This document shows, piece after piece, positions 17,499 through 26,194 of a stretch of 64,000 nucleotides of DNA. Under the pieces are notes generated by a model. That model was given only the letters and a program-made list of their open reading frames with translations. It had not been told where the DNA came from and did not search any database. The stretch's first letter is position 1, and every line of letters begins with the position of its first letter. Source of the DNA: Bacteroidota bacterium (GTDB lineage: Bacteria; Bacteroidota; Bacteroidia; Bacteroidales; VadinHA17); NCBI GenBank assembly GCA_011050615.1, contig DRFJ01000057.1, positions 1 to 64,000 on the forward strand, written 5' to 3'. Both the position numbers and the translations under genes were made by a program.

Positions 17499-18950
17499 AT
17501 GGATTTATTCAAAGTATTACATAGGCTAAAAATAATATCCTTCCTTAAGAGATGGAGGCTTCTTGATATCATTCTGGGCTCTCTTGACATTCTTGCTATT
17601 GTGGCTGCTTTCCAGCTATCTTACGGCATTTATTATAATACGTGGGAGAGCCTCTTCACAGAAGACCAGATACTTCTTCAAATATTTATCTTCATTTTAC
17701 CTGCATGGTTATTGATTTTATATTTAATAAAGGTTACTGAAATCCCAAGGACAAAAAGATACAGGATGCTCTTTTTCGAATATCTTTTTTCAGCCTTCAT
17801 CATAGCTATGTTACTTGTCATAATCTATTTTGCCTTCAGGTTGTATACTGTCCCAAGGCAATTGCTGGTTTATACCTGTTTCATGGGATTCAGCTTTCTT
17901 TTTCTAATCCGGTTTCTGGAGTACAAATTATTCAAAAATTACAGGGCAAGAGGGTATAATCTGAAAAATATAGTGATCATTGCCGATGAAAGCAGCATTC
18001 CTTTTATTGAGAACCTGCTAACTTACAAAGAATGGGGTTATAATATCCAGACCATTTTTACAGAATCACCTGAAATAACCGGGAAATATGAAGAAACTGT
18101 CATTACCTTACCCGGCTTGTTCATGCAGGAACTTCATAACCTTATTGAAGTTGACCTTATTGATGAGGTTATTTATTACAAGAAAAATATAGTGGCGTCA
18201 GAGGTTAGAAATATTATCCGTTCATGTGAGGAACTTGGGGTTACCTTTCATGTACATCTTAAAGATAAAGATAATAACCTGAGCAATGCTGTAATGACTA
18301 AATTAGCCGGGGAAGATTTCCTGACATTTTCAAACGTACCATACAAAAGCATTTCCCTGACAGCAAAAAGATTAATGGATATGTCAGTATCAATTCTGAT
18401 GATAGTCTTTTTTCTGCCATTTATGATCATTACATCATTTTTAATAAAGTTTTCCTCAGCGGGGCCTGTAATTTTCAGGCAGGAAAGGATTGGGCTCAGG
18501 GGACGGAAATTTAATCTTTATAAATTCAGGACAATGGTCATGGATGCTGAAAAAATGAGGGAAGAGCTCGAAGGTCTTAATGAGGCAGATGGACCTGCTT
18601 TTAAGATTGAAGATGATCCAAGAGTAACAGGAATAGGTAAATTTCTTAGAAGAACAGGCCTTGACGAGTTGCCTCAGCTCTTTAATATCCTAAAGGGGGA
18701 AATGTCACTGATAGGTCCGAGGCCTCCTCTCCATAACGAAACGAAACAATATAAACGCTGGCAATTAAGACGGCTGTCCGTAAAACCGGGATTATCCTGC
18801 TTCTGGCAGATAAAACCTGAAAGATTATATATTAAATTTGAAAAATGGATGGAGATGGATCTGGCTTATATTGACAATTGGTCATTTAGGCTGGATTTGT
18901 TAATTTTGTTCAGGACTATCAAAACTTTTTTTACCAGAATAAACCAGTAA
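17499..18950 (+). CDS. Undecaprenyl-phosphate glycosylphosphotransferase starting repeat-unit synthesis
   Basis: A 483-residue WcaJ/WbaP-type polyprenyl glycosylphosphotransferase. About residues 1-145 contain four or five membrane segments. About 150-265 form a Rossmann-like CoA-binding domain (KNIVIIADESS). The C-terminal 210 residues are the catalytic domain with SAGPVIFRQERIG, KFRTM, RRTGLDELPQLFNIL and MSLIGPRPP motifs. It transfers a sugar phosphate to undecaprenyl phosphate at the cytoplasmic membrane, the first step of the lipid-linked repeat unit. It lies upstream of the export genes, an order typical of exopolysaccharide operons. A second, shorter enzyme of the same superfamily is at 40561, so the sugar used by each is unclear. 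Confidence 0.92.
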   Translation: MDLFKVLHRLKIISFLKRWRLLDIILGSLDILAIVAAFQLSYGIYYNTWESLFTEDQILLQIFIFILPAWLLILYLIKVTEIPRTKRYRMLFFEYLFSAFIIAMLLVIIYFAFRLYTVPRQLLVYTCFMGFSFLFLIRFLEYKLFKNYRARGYNLKNIVIIADESSIPFIENLLTYKEWGYNIQTIFTESPEITGKYEETVITLPGLFMQELHNLIEVDLIDEVIYYKKNIVASEVRNIIRSCEELGVTFHVHLKDKDNNLSNAVMTKLAGEDFLTFSNVPYKSISLTAKRLMDMSVSILMIVFFLPFMIITSFLIKFSSAGPVIFRQERIGLRGRKFNLYKFRTMVMDAEKMREELEGLNEADGPAFKIEDDPRVTGIGKFLRRTGLDELPQLFNILKGEMSLIGPRPPLHNETKQYKRWQLRRLSVKPGLSCFWQIKPERLYIKFEKWMEMDLAYIDNWSFRLDLLILFRTIKTFFTRINQ

Positions 18951-18976
18951 TAACCTATTAATAAGAACCCATAACC

Positions 18977-19738
18977 ATGAGATGTTTAAATAAGTCCTTT
19001 TTGATTATTTTAGTTATTGTAATGGCATCTTCCTGTGTGCCAAAGAAGCAGTTAACTTACTTCAATGATTTTGATAAGCTGGCAGAACCCTCTGTGAATC
19101 CACGTATACAAAAGAAAATCATGCCATTTGATAAACTATATATCCGTATACTGAGCATTGACCCACAGATAAATACTATTTTCAATGCCCCGACAGAGAT
19201 GAGCTATTCAGCTACCAGCACAGGCATCATAGGTTACCTTGTTGATGAAGCCGGCAACATTAACTTTCCTTTTGTTGGTGATATTAATGTTGGGTCACTC
19301 ACTACAGGTGAGGCTGCAATGAAAATACAGGAGGCCTTAAGTGAATATGTTGGTAAAACCTCGGTTACGGTAAAATATATAGATAATAAAGTAACTGTTA
19401 TGGGAGAGGTTACAGCCTCGGGTGTATATAATTTCACACAGGATAAAATTACCGTTTATGATGCTATCGGGCTTGGTGGAGGGATTACCCGCTATGGTGA
19501 CAGGAAGAATGTTATTCTAATTCGAAATGAGAATGATAAAATAATGCAATATAAACTGAATCTTTCAGATTCAAGGATCACAGGTAAGAATTACTATTAT
19601 ATTCACCCGAATGACATTTTGATTGTTGAACCTTTGAGGGCCATTTCTTCAAGTTATTCAAACATCACTTACACTACTATTTTATCATCTATAACCACTC
19701 TAATTGCAATACTTCTTTTCACTGGTGTTGAATTTTAA
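18977..19738 (+). CDS. Wza-type polysaccharide export lipoprotein
   Basis: A 253-residue outer-membrane lipoprotein (signal with lipobox MASSC near residue 20). About residues 45-135 match the Poly_export domain (DKLYIRILSIDPQIN, GYLVDEAGNINFPFVG) and about 140-225 an SLBB domain (KVTVMGEVTASGVYNF, TVYDAIGLGGGITRYGDRKNV). A hydrophobic segment at the very C-terminus (LSSITTLIAILLF) probably spans the outer membrane, as the C-terminal helix does in Wza. It forms the channel that exports the polymer. It partners with the Wzc-type protein encoded 11 bp downstream. Confidence 0.92.
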   Translation: MRCLNKSFLIILVIVMASSCVPKKQLTYFNDFDKLAEPSVNPRIQKKIMPFDKLYIRILSIDPQINTIFNAPTEMSYSATSTGIIGYLVDEAGNINFPFVGDINVGSLTTGEAAMKIQEALSEYVGKTSVTVKYIDNKVTVMGEVTASGVYNFTQDKITVYDAIGLGGGITRYGDRKNVILIRNENDKIMQYKLNLSDSRITGKNYYYIHPNDILIVEPLRAISSSYSNITYTTILSSITTLIAILLFTGVEF

Positions 19739-19749
19739 TAATAAACAAT

Positions 19750-22152
19750 ATGTCTAATAAGAATGATATAAGACCCGATACTTTCAATGTTAAAGAATTT
19801 ATAGCGAAGGCTTTTTCTTATAAATTCTTCTATATTTTATGTATCCTTTTACTTGTCGCGGGAGCTTATTTATACAACAGGTTTGCCCCTACGATATACC
19901 AGGTCAATTCAACCATCGGGCCTGTTGAGGAAAGCAGATCGTCATTTCTCGAAAGTGCTGAGCGTTTCTCCGGTCTGGCCGAACTTGACCAGTCGAGAAA
20001 CCTGGAAAATGATATTAATAGCCTCAGGTCATTCAGCCTGGTTTCTGAGACAATTAAAAAGCTTGGGCTTGAGATAGCTTATTATCGAGAATCAGATAAT
20101 TTACTTAAACAAACAAGTCAAATTTATAACAGCAATTATTATACTGTTAATATCGACAAGTCTCATGTTCAATCGATAAATGCGAGGTTTTACATTGAAG
20201 CGCTAACAGATACTACCTACAGGCTAAGAATTGCAGAGGATAACGTATCTCTTTATAACTACCTTGACAATAAAATAACAAGCTCAGGCATCCAGGTTTA
20301 TAGTGATACTGTCTGTAAGTTCAACCAAACGGTTACTACCCCCTATTTCAAATTTTCAGTCACACGTGACCTTAATACGACAGGGAGTAACAAGGGTGGC
20401 GGCTTACCCACTTTTTTCAGGTTACATCATGTTGATAACATTACCAGCCAGTATTTAAAGAGACTTGTGGTTGAACCGGTAAGTACACGTTCGACACTGA
20501 TAAACGTATTTTTCCAGGGGGAAAACCGTGAGCTTACAGTTGACTTTCTCAATGCTTATATCCAGACTTATCTTGATAATGACCTCGCAAAAAAGAATAG
20601 CATTGCTCTCAATACCATGAATTTCATCGATGCCCAGTTATCTGAAATATCAGACTCACTGTACCTCTCAGAATCGAAACTAAGAGATTACCGTTCAACA
20701 CACCAGGTAACCGACCTGAGTTATCAGGGACAGCAGGCACTGAACCAGATGACTCAGATTGAAAACGAAAAGTCAACACTCAAGGTCCAGGAGAGATACT
20801 ATAATTATATCCTGGACTATTTCAATACCAACAAAGATATAGCGGGACTGGCTCCTCCTTCAGCAGCCAATGTCGTTGATCCCATTATGAATACCCTTGT
20901 GCTGGAGCTCCTTGACCTGAATGCACAGAGATCTGCAATACTGAGCAATAATGCTGAGAAAAATCTTTTCCTTGATCAGATTGAAAACAAAATAAATCTT
21001 CAGAAAAAAACTATTATAGAAAATGTAAAGAATAACCTGAACAACTTGAGCCTGACAATGAATGAGCTCGAATACAGGGAAAGAAGGTTATCAAATCAAA
21101 TCTCCTCCTTACCAAGGACAGAACTGAATATGGTAAGTATGCAAAGGCAATATAACCTTACTGATGCAATTTATACTTATATGCTTCAGAAAAGGTCAGA
21201 AGCAGGTATCGCTATGGCCTCAAATTATCCTGACTATGAAATTCTTGAGCCAGCGAGAGAAACCACCATGACACAGATTGCACCAAAACCTACGCTTAAT
21301 TATATGGTTGCTGTTTTTCTCGGCTTATTAATACCGTCATTATTTATTATTCTCAAAGATTTTTTCAATGAGAAAATTACACGGATAAATGAAATTGAAT
21401 ATCTGATAGAGCGACCCGTCCTGGGGACTATTTATAATAATCCTTTTAAGACTGAAGCCGTAGTACATGAAGCTGCCGGATCAGCAATTTCAGAATCATT
21501 CAGGAACCTCAGAAGCAGTCTTTTCCTAATGTCAAAAAAGAACCCTTTGAAGGTGATTCTGGTTACATCCTCACAACCACAGGACGGGAAAAGCTTCGTA
21601 GCAATGAACCTTGCCTCATCAATAGCTGCCGTTGGATATGAGACAATAATAATTGATTGTGACCTGAGAAAACCAACACTACACGAAAAATTTAATGTCA
21701 TAAATTCTGGTGGTCTGTCAAAATATCTGGCAGAAAAAACTGATATAGAGGATATCATTATCAACACCTTTGTTGACAACCTGGATTTCATACCCTCAGG
21801 ACCCGTTCTCCCTAATTCAAGCGAATTGATTGAATCAGGTGCACTGGATGAACTTATTGAATATCTGAAGAATAAGTATGAGTATGTAATAATTGACACC
21901 ACCCCATCAGGCCTTGTCGCTGATGCTGCATTACTCATGAAATATGCTTCACTGAGCCTGCTCGTTTGTAGAGATAATCATACCAGGAAGGATGTGTTTA
22001 CCGGAGTTGTGAATTTCTATAACACGCACAGTATTGTGAGTTATGATGTCATTTATAATGATATGGAGGTAAAGGAAAGCAGGTATGGCCGTTATCATGG
22101 TTATTACAGAAAGCCGAAGGACGTTAAGAAAAAAAACAAAATAAAACTATAA
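19750..22152 (+). CDS. Wzc-type polysaccharide co-polymerase and BY-kinase
   Basis: An 800-residue inner-membrane protein. It has a membrane segment near residues 28-45, a periplasmic Wzz domain with coiled-coil helices (about 45-510), and a second membrane segment near 518-540 (NYMVAVFLGLLIPSLFII). The cytoplasmic tyrosine-kinase domain follows, with Walker A QPQDGKS near residue 613, Walker A' IIIDCDLRKP and Walker B YVIIDTTPSG. The C-terminus is tyrosine-rich (SRYGRYHGYYRKPK), the usual autophosphorylation cluster. It controls chain length and couples polymerisation to export through the Wza partner 11 bp upstream. Confidence 0.93.
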   Translation: MSNKNDIRPDTFNVKEFIAKAFSYKFFYILCILLLVAGAYLYNRFAPTIYQVNSTIGPVEESRSSFLESAERFSGLAELDQSRNLENDINSLRSFSLVSETIKKLGLEIAYYRESDNLLKQTSQIYNSNYYTVNIDKSHVQSINARFYIEALTDTTYRLRIAEDNVSLYNYLDNKITSSGIQVYSDTVCKFNQTVTTPYFKFSVTRDLNTTGSNKGGGLPTFFRLHHVDNITSQYLKRLVVEPVSTRSTLINVFFQGENRELTVDFLNAYIQTYLDNDLAKKNSIALNTMNFIDAQLSEISDSLYLSESKLRDYRSTHQVTDLSYQGQQALNQMTQIENEKSTLKVQERYYNYILDYFNTNKDIAGLAPPSAANVVDPIMNTLVLELLDLNAQRSAILSNNAEKNLFLDQIENKINLQKKTIIENVKNNLNNLSLTMNELEYRERRLSNQISSLPRTELNMVSMQRQYNLTDAIYTYMLQKRSEAGIAMASNYPDYEILEPARETTMTQIAPKPTLNYMVAVFLGLLIPSLFIILKDFFNEKITRINEIEYLIERPVLGTIYNNPFKTEAVVHEAAGSAISESFRNLRSSLFLMSKKNPLKVILVTSSQPQDGKSFVAMNLASSIAAVGYETIIIDCDLRKPTLHEKFNVINSGGLSKYLAEKTDIEDIIINTFVDNLDFIPSGPVLPNSSELIESGALDELIEYLKNKYEYVIIDTTPSGLVADAALLMKYASLSLLVCRDNHTRKDVFTGVVNFYNTHSIVSYDVIYNDMEVKESRYGRYHGYYRKPKDVKKKNKIKL

Positions 22153-22186
22153 AATGTGAAGTCAATAATAATATCTATTAAGAACT

Positions 22187-22447
22187 ATGACAGATAATCA
22201 AAACCCAATAAAAGAAAAGGTAAAATCCTATATTCTCCAATCAGTCCATGCTGAGAAAGAAAAAATTCAGAATGAAACACTTGTTTTCAAAGAAGGATAT
22301 TTTGACTCAATGGGATTTATTACAATGATATCATTTCTGGAAGAAGAGTTTAACATTAGAACCGGTGATGAAGACCTGATAGAGGAAAATTTTGAATCTA
22401 TAAATGCAATAACAGGTTTTGTAAGCCGCAAACTAAATAATTCTTAA
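22187..22447 (+). CDS. Acyl carrier protein
   Basis: An 86-residue acidic protein with the phosphopantetheine attachment motif FDSMG (serine 41), typical of acyl/peptidyl carrier proteins. It overlaps the start of the asparagine synthase gene by one base (TAATG), so the two are translationally coupled. Being inside an export operon with an AMP-forming ligase and two amide-forming enzymes, it probably carries a small activated acid or amino acid for polymer decoration and not fatty acids. The substrate is unknown. Confidence 0.85.
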   Translation: MTDNQNPIKEKVKSYILQSVHAEKEKIQNETLVFKEGYFDSMGFITMISFLEEEFNIRTGDEDLIEENFESINAITGFVSRKLNNS

Positions 22448-24420
22448 TGTGCGGAATAGCCGGTATAATTGATTATAACAGCAGATCAAATAAGGTTACA
22501 CGGGTAGAGTCGATGCTCCGTTCAATAAGCTTCCGAGGGCCTGATGAAAGTGGTATTTATCACGCCCCTCTGGCGACCATGGGCAATGTACGTCTTTCAA
22601 TAATTGATATTGTTGGTGGACAGCAGCCCTTATCTGACTCCTCCGGAAGATACTGGATAGTATTTAACGGAGAAATATTCAATTATAAGGAACTGAAAGC
22701 CGAGCTTGAAAATAAAGGTGATCGCTTTAATACACAATCCGATACTGAGGTACTGGTCAACCTTTATGCACGGTATGGGGAACAATGTCTCAATTATCTG
22801 AATGGACAATTTGCATTTGCAATATGGGACAAAAAGAAAGAAGAGTTATTTATGGCGCGTGACAGGGTCGGTATCAGACCTCTGTTCTACACCATTAACG
22901 ATAATGTATTTTCTTTTGCATCAGAGATAAAAGCAATTTTTCGCCAGGAATCAGTCCCGAGGCAAATCAATCCCGAAAGCCTGTCCCAGATATATACCTT
23001 CTGGACAACAATTACGCCTGACACAGTATTTAAGAATATATATGAACTATCCCCCGGGCACTGCCTGTACTACAGCAGAAAGGGGATAAAGGTTAAGAAG
23101 TACTGGAAATTGGATTTCATCAACAAGCATATGAATCTTTCCCTCTCTGATGCCATGGGACAATTGAATGAGTTACTTACAAGTGCTGTCAGGTTAAGAT
23201 TAAGAGCAGACGTAGAGGTTGCCGCCTATCTGAGCGGCGGAATTGATTCCAGTGCAACCGTAGCATACATAAAGGAAGTTGAACCACGTATACTGAATAC
23301 CTTCTCAATAGGCTTTGAAGACAAGGTGTTTGATGAAAGCAGGTACCAGGAGGAAGCTGTAAGATTCCTGAACACAAATCATAAATCAATAAGTTGTTCT
23401 TCATACGATATATCCAGTTATTTCCCCAGGGTGGTCTGGCATTCCGAAACACCTGTAACCAGAACGGCACCAACGCCCATGATGATCCTTTCACAACTGG
23501 TAAGAGACAATGATATTAAGGTCGTAATAACAGGTGAAGGATCAGACGAAATACTTGCCGGTTATGGTATTTTCAGGGAATCTGAGATAAGAAGGTTCTG
23601 GGCGCGGGAACCACTTTCCTCTCAAAGACCATTGTTGCTGAAGAAAATATATCCCGATATCCCCCACCTGAAGAATGCCAGTCCGAATATTCTTAAAATG
23701 TTCTTCGGTTATAAGCTGGAGGACGTAAATAACCCCTTCTATTCCCACTTATTGAGATGGAACAACTCAAACCATATAAAAAAGCATTTTTCAAATGCCA
23801 TTAAAGACAGTTTGAATAACTACGACCCGCTTGCCAGGCTGGCCGAAAGACTCCCTGACGATTATTATTCCTGGGATACACTAGCCAGAGCACAGTGGCT
23901 GGAAACCACCGTTTTTATGTCAGGTTACCTCTTATCTTCACAGGGTGACAGGATGGCAATGGCTAACTCGGTAGAGGGCCGGTACCCCTTCCTCGATCAC
24001 AGGTTAATAGAGTTCTGTTCAGGCTTGCCTTCGAAATATAAGCTACGGGGACTGAATGAAAAATTTATATTGAAAAAGCTTATGAAATCCAGGATACCTG
24101 ACAGCATAATAAAAAGGCCGAAGCAACCATATCGTGCCCCGATAAGCAGTGTCTTTCTTAACGAAAACACTCCTGACTATGCAAGAGAAATGCTTTCTGA
24201 AAGTTATACCAGGCAAACAGGTATTTTTGACTGGTCATCCATTTCATCAATAATGGATAAAATAGAAAAAACAGGAATAGCATCTGAGATGGACAATATG
24301 GTACTGGCTGCAGTCGTATCAACCCATCTCCTGAATCATCAGTTCATTGAAAGTGAAAATGCTGAATTTCAGAGTGAAGGATTGAAGAATTTGAGGATAA
24401 TAACAGAAGGTGTAGAGTAG
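22447..24420 (+). CDS. asnB: Asparagine synthase, glutamine-hydrolysing
   Basis: A 657-residue protein. It begins MCGIAGIIDY, with Cys2 as the glutaminase nucleophile of the class II glutamine amidotransferase domain (about 1-215). The synthetase domain (about 235-640) has the PP-loop YLSGGIDSSATVAY at about 260-273 and SVEGRYPFLDHRLIEF. It uses glutamine nitrogen and ATP to turn a carboxylate into an amide. In polysaccharide loci such proteins are thought to amidate uronic acids or carrier-bound acids and not to make free asparagine. Coupling to the carrier protein upstream supports a carrier-bound substrate, which remains inference. Confidence 0.9.
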   Translation: MCGIAGIIDYNSRSNKVTRVESMLRSISFRGPDESGIYHAPLATMGNVRLSIIDIVGGQQPLSDSSGRYWIVFNGEIFNYKELKAELENKGDRFNTQSDTEVLVNLYARYGEQCLNYLNGQFAFAIWDKKKEELFMARDRVGIRPLFYTINDNVFSFASEIKAIFRQESVPRQINPESLSQIYTFWTTITPDTVFKNIYELSPGHCLYYSRKGIKVKKYWKLDFINKHMNLSLSDAMGQLNELLTSAVRLRLRADVEVAAYLSGGIDSSATVAYIKEVEPRILNTFSIGFEDKVFDESRYQEEAVRFLNTNHKSISCSSYDISSYFPRVVWHSETPVTRTAPTPMMILSQLVRDNDIKVVITGEGSDEILAGYGIFRESEIRRFWAREPLSSQRPLLLKKIYPDIPHLKNASPNILKMFFGYKLEDVNNPFYSHLLRWNNSNHIKKHFSNAIKDSLNNYDPLARLAERLPDDYYSWDTLARAQWLETTVFMSGYLLSSQGDRMAMANSVEGRYPFLDHRLIEFCSGLPSKYKLRGLNEKFILKKLMKSRIPDSIIKRPKQPYRAPISSVFLNENTPDYAREMLSESYTRQTGIFDWSSISSIMDKIEKTGIASEMDNMVLAAVVSTHLLNHQFIESENAEFQSEGLKNLRIITEGVE

Positions 24421-24432
24421 ATAAGATAGCTT

Positions 24433-24496
24433 AAGGCTGAGGCTTCCTCCTTCGTCCCGATTGCTCGGGACTACGGAGGGCGGGGAAGGCTGAGGC
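24433..24496. repeat. Palindromic repeat flanked by 11-bp direct repeats
   Basis: The direct repeat AAGGCTGAGGC occurs at 24433-24443 and 24486-24496. Between them is a strong hairpin: GTCCCGA and TCGGGAC pair around a TTGC loop, extended by CCTCC against GGAGG. The look is of a REP-like or MITE-like palindrome of the kind found scattered in Bacteroidota intergenic regions. It sits between two genes of one probable operon, so it may also affect transcript stability or act as a partial terminator. Confidence 0.6.
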
Positions 24497-24589
24497 AAGA
24501 AAATATGCAGGAAGGATGCAATAATTGTTAACAGTAGAGGCGCAAGGCTTTGCACCTCAGAAACGCAAAAGAAACAAAACAGGAAAACT

Positions 24590-25579
24590 ATGAATAAAAA
24601 ACCTTTTTCCAAAGATATTATCCTGCTGGATAACGTTGAGAATGTAGTCAATAACATTGTAAAGAAGATGCAGGATGATGTTCTGCACTATATGAAACGA
24701 AAAGGAGGAGTTGTGGGGATCAGCGGGGGTATTGATTCCTCAGTATGCCTGGCTCTGGCCGTTAAAGCATTTGGACCTTCAGATGTGCTGGGAGTAATGT
24801 TACCCGAAAAAGATTCATCCCCTGACAGCGAAAAGCTTGCCCGGAACCTGGCAAATAAATTTGGAGTTGAGGCCATCAAGGAAGAGATAACCTCTGCCCT
24901 GTCGGGCTACGGCTGTTACGAACGCCGCGATGAAGCCGTAAAAAAAGTGTTCCCTGAATATGACCCCGCAACATATAAAATGAAGATAGGTATAAAGCAA
25001 AGCGGACTATTTTCCAAACTGCCGCCAATATTCACCTTAACTATAATTGACAGTAGCGGCAATAGTAAAGAAAAACATCTTCCAGTAAACGAATATCTGC
25101 AGATTGTTGCAGCATCAAATTTTAAACAGCGTACGAGGATGTCAATGTTATATTACCATGCTGAAAGATTGCATTATGCAGTTGTTGGCACCCCCAATAA
25201 ACATGAACAGGAACAGGGTTTCTTTGTAAAATACGGTGACGGTGGGGCTGATATCATGCCTATCGGAAACCTGTATAAAACACAGGTCTGCCAGCTGGCT
25301 GAATATCTTGGTGTTCCAAAGGAAATTATCGAGAGAACACCCACTACAGATACCTACACTGCAGAACAAACACAGGAGGAGTTTTTCTTCCAGCTGCCTT
25401 TTAAGCAAATGGATATCTACTGGTACGGCTTTGAAAATGGATATGAGCCTGCAGAGATAGCTGAAGCGATGGGCGAAACAGCAGAACGGATCAAGGCACT
25501 GTTTATTAATTTCGAAAGGAAAAAGAAAACCACAGAATATTTAAGAACGGCGCCGGTGAGAGATTACTATGGAATTTGA
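24590..25579 (+). CDS. NAD synthase-family amide ligase
   Basis: A 329-residue protein of the NadE family. It has the PP-loop VVGISGGIDSSVCLAL at about residues 42-57, the segment GTPNKHEQEQGFFVKYGDGG and the PIGNLYKTQV motif of ammonia-dependent NAD synthetases. NadE adenylates nicotinate adenine dinucleotide and adds ammonia. A housekeeping role is possible, but the place among an acyl carrier protein, an asparagine synthase and an AMP-ligase suggests a specialised paralogue. An insertion around residues 105-170 (KQSGLFSKLPPIFTLTII) is not typical of short NadE proteins. The palindrome at 24433 separates it from the asparagine synthase. Confidence 0.75.
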   Translation: MNKKPFSKDIILLDNVENVVNNIVKKMQDDVLHYMKRKGGVVGISGGIDSSVCLALAVKAFGPSDVLGVMLPEKDSSPDSEKLARNLANKFGVEAIKEEITSALSGYGCYERRDEAVKKVFPEYDPATYKMKIGIKQSGLFSKLPPIFTLTIIDSSGNSKEKHLPVNEYLQIVAASNFKQRTRMSMLYYHAERLHYAVVGTPNKHEQEQGFFVKYGDGGADIMPIGNLYKTQVCQLAEYLGVPKEIIERTPTTDTYTAEQTQEEFFFQLPFKQMDIYWYGFENGYEPAEIAEAMGETAERIKALFINFERKKKTTEYLRTAPVRDYYGI

Positions 25580-25676
25580 ATCTTGCGAAATGGCAAAAGG
25601 CACAGAGCACGGAGCACAGAGTTCATAGCAGAAACCAGGAACTTAAATATAGAAGCATCACTAAATAGATTTATAT

Positions 25677-26037
25677 ATGAAAGATTTCAGGTTTGAACAA
25701 TTGGAAGTTTGGAAAGAAGCCGTTAGTCTTTCTGATGTTATCTTTGATTATTCTGATCTTGCAGAAAAGAAACGGTATTATAAGTTCGCAGAACAATTAA
25801 GAGCTGCTGGAATGAGCATTTCTAATAATATCGCCGAGGGTTCTGGCTCATTTTCTGACAAAGAATTTGCAAGTTTTTTTAAATATATCCAGACGTTCAA
25901 TATTTGAATGTGCAAACATACTACACATTTATGTCCGAAGAAAGATTATAAGACCAGATGAAAAATATACTGTTTATAACAGGCTACTAATACTTAGCAA
26001 AATGATAACAAGTTTCCGTAAAAAACTAATTGCATAG
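25677..26037 (+). pseudogene. Four-helix-bundle (S23-type) gene with a one-base frameshift
   Basis: The first part (76 codons, to a TGA at 25905) encodes the N-terminal two-thirds of a four-helix-bundle protein of the S23/TIGR02436 type (FEQLEVWKEAVSLSD, MSISNNIAEGSGSFSDKEF). At 25874-25880 there are seven T bases. With six, the frame would read ASFLNISRRSIFECANIL and continue without a stop to a TAG at 26035-26037. This gives 119 residues, the usual length of the family. The gene is therefore broken by a one-base insertion in a homopolymer, unless this is a sequencing error. These proteins are often intergenic passengers of unknown role in Bacteroidota and in rRNA intervening sequences. Confidence 0.8.
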
Positions 26038-26194
26038 AGAAAAGGAATAGTAAAGAGTTCCCTTCCTTTACTCTGAACGAATAATTAATAGTAATGAATA
26101 GATAGCAAAACCAATAATAATTACCTAAAATAGTATCTGATAACAACGCTCAACGCCTAAAGCCCTTACCCTGAGCCCATAGCAATATAAAAAT

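Noticed and set aside
24590-25579. NadE-like protein as a plain housekeeping NAD synthase
   Set aside because: Not excluded, but its position in the operon and its insertion around residues 105-170 favour a specialised role; stated as uncertain.
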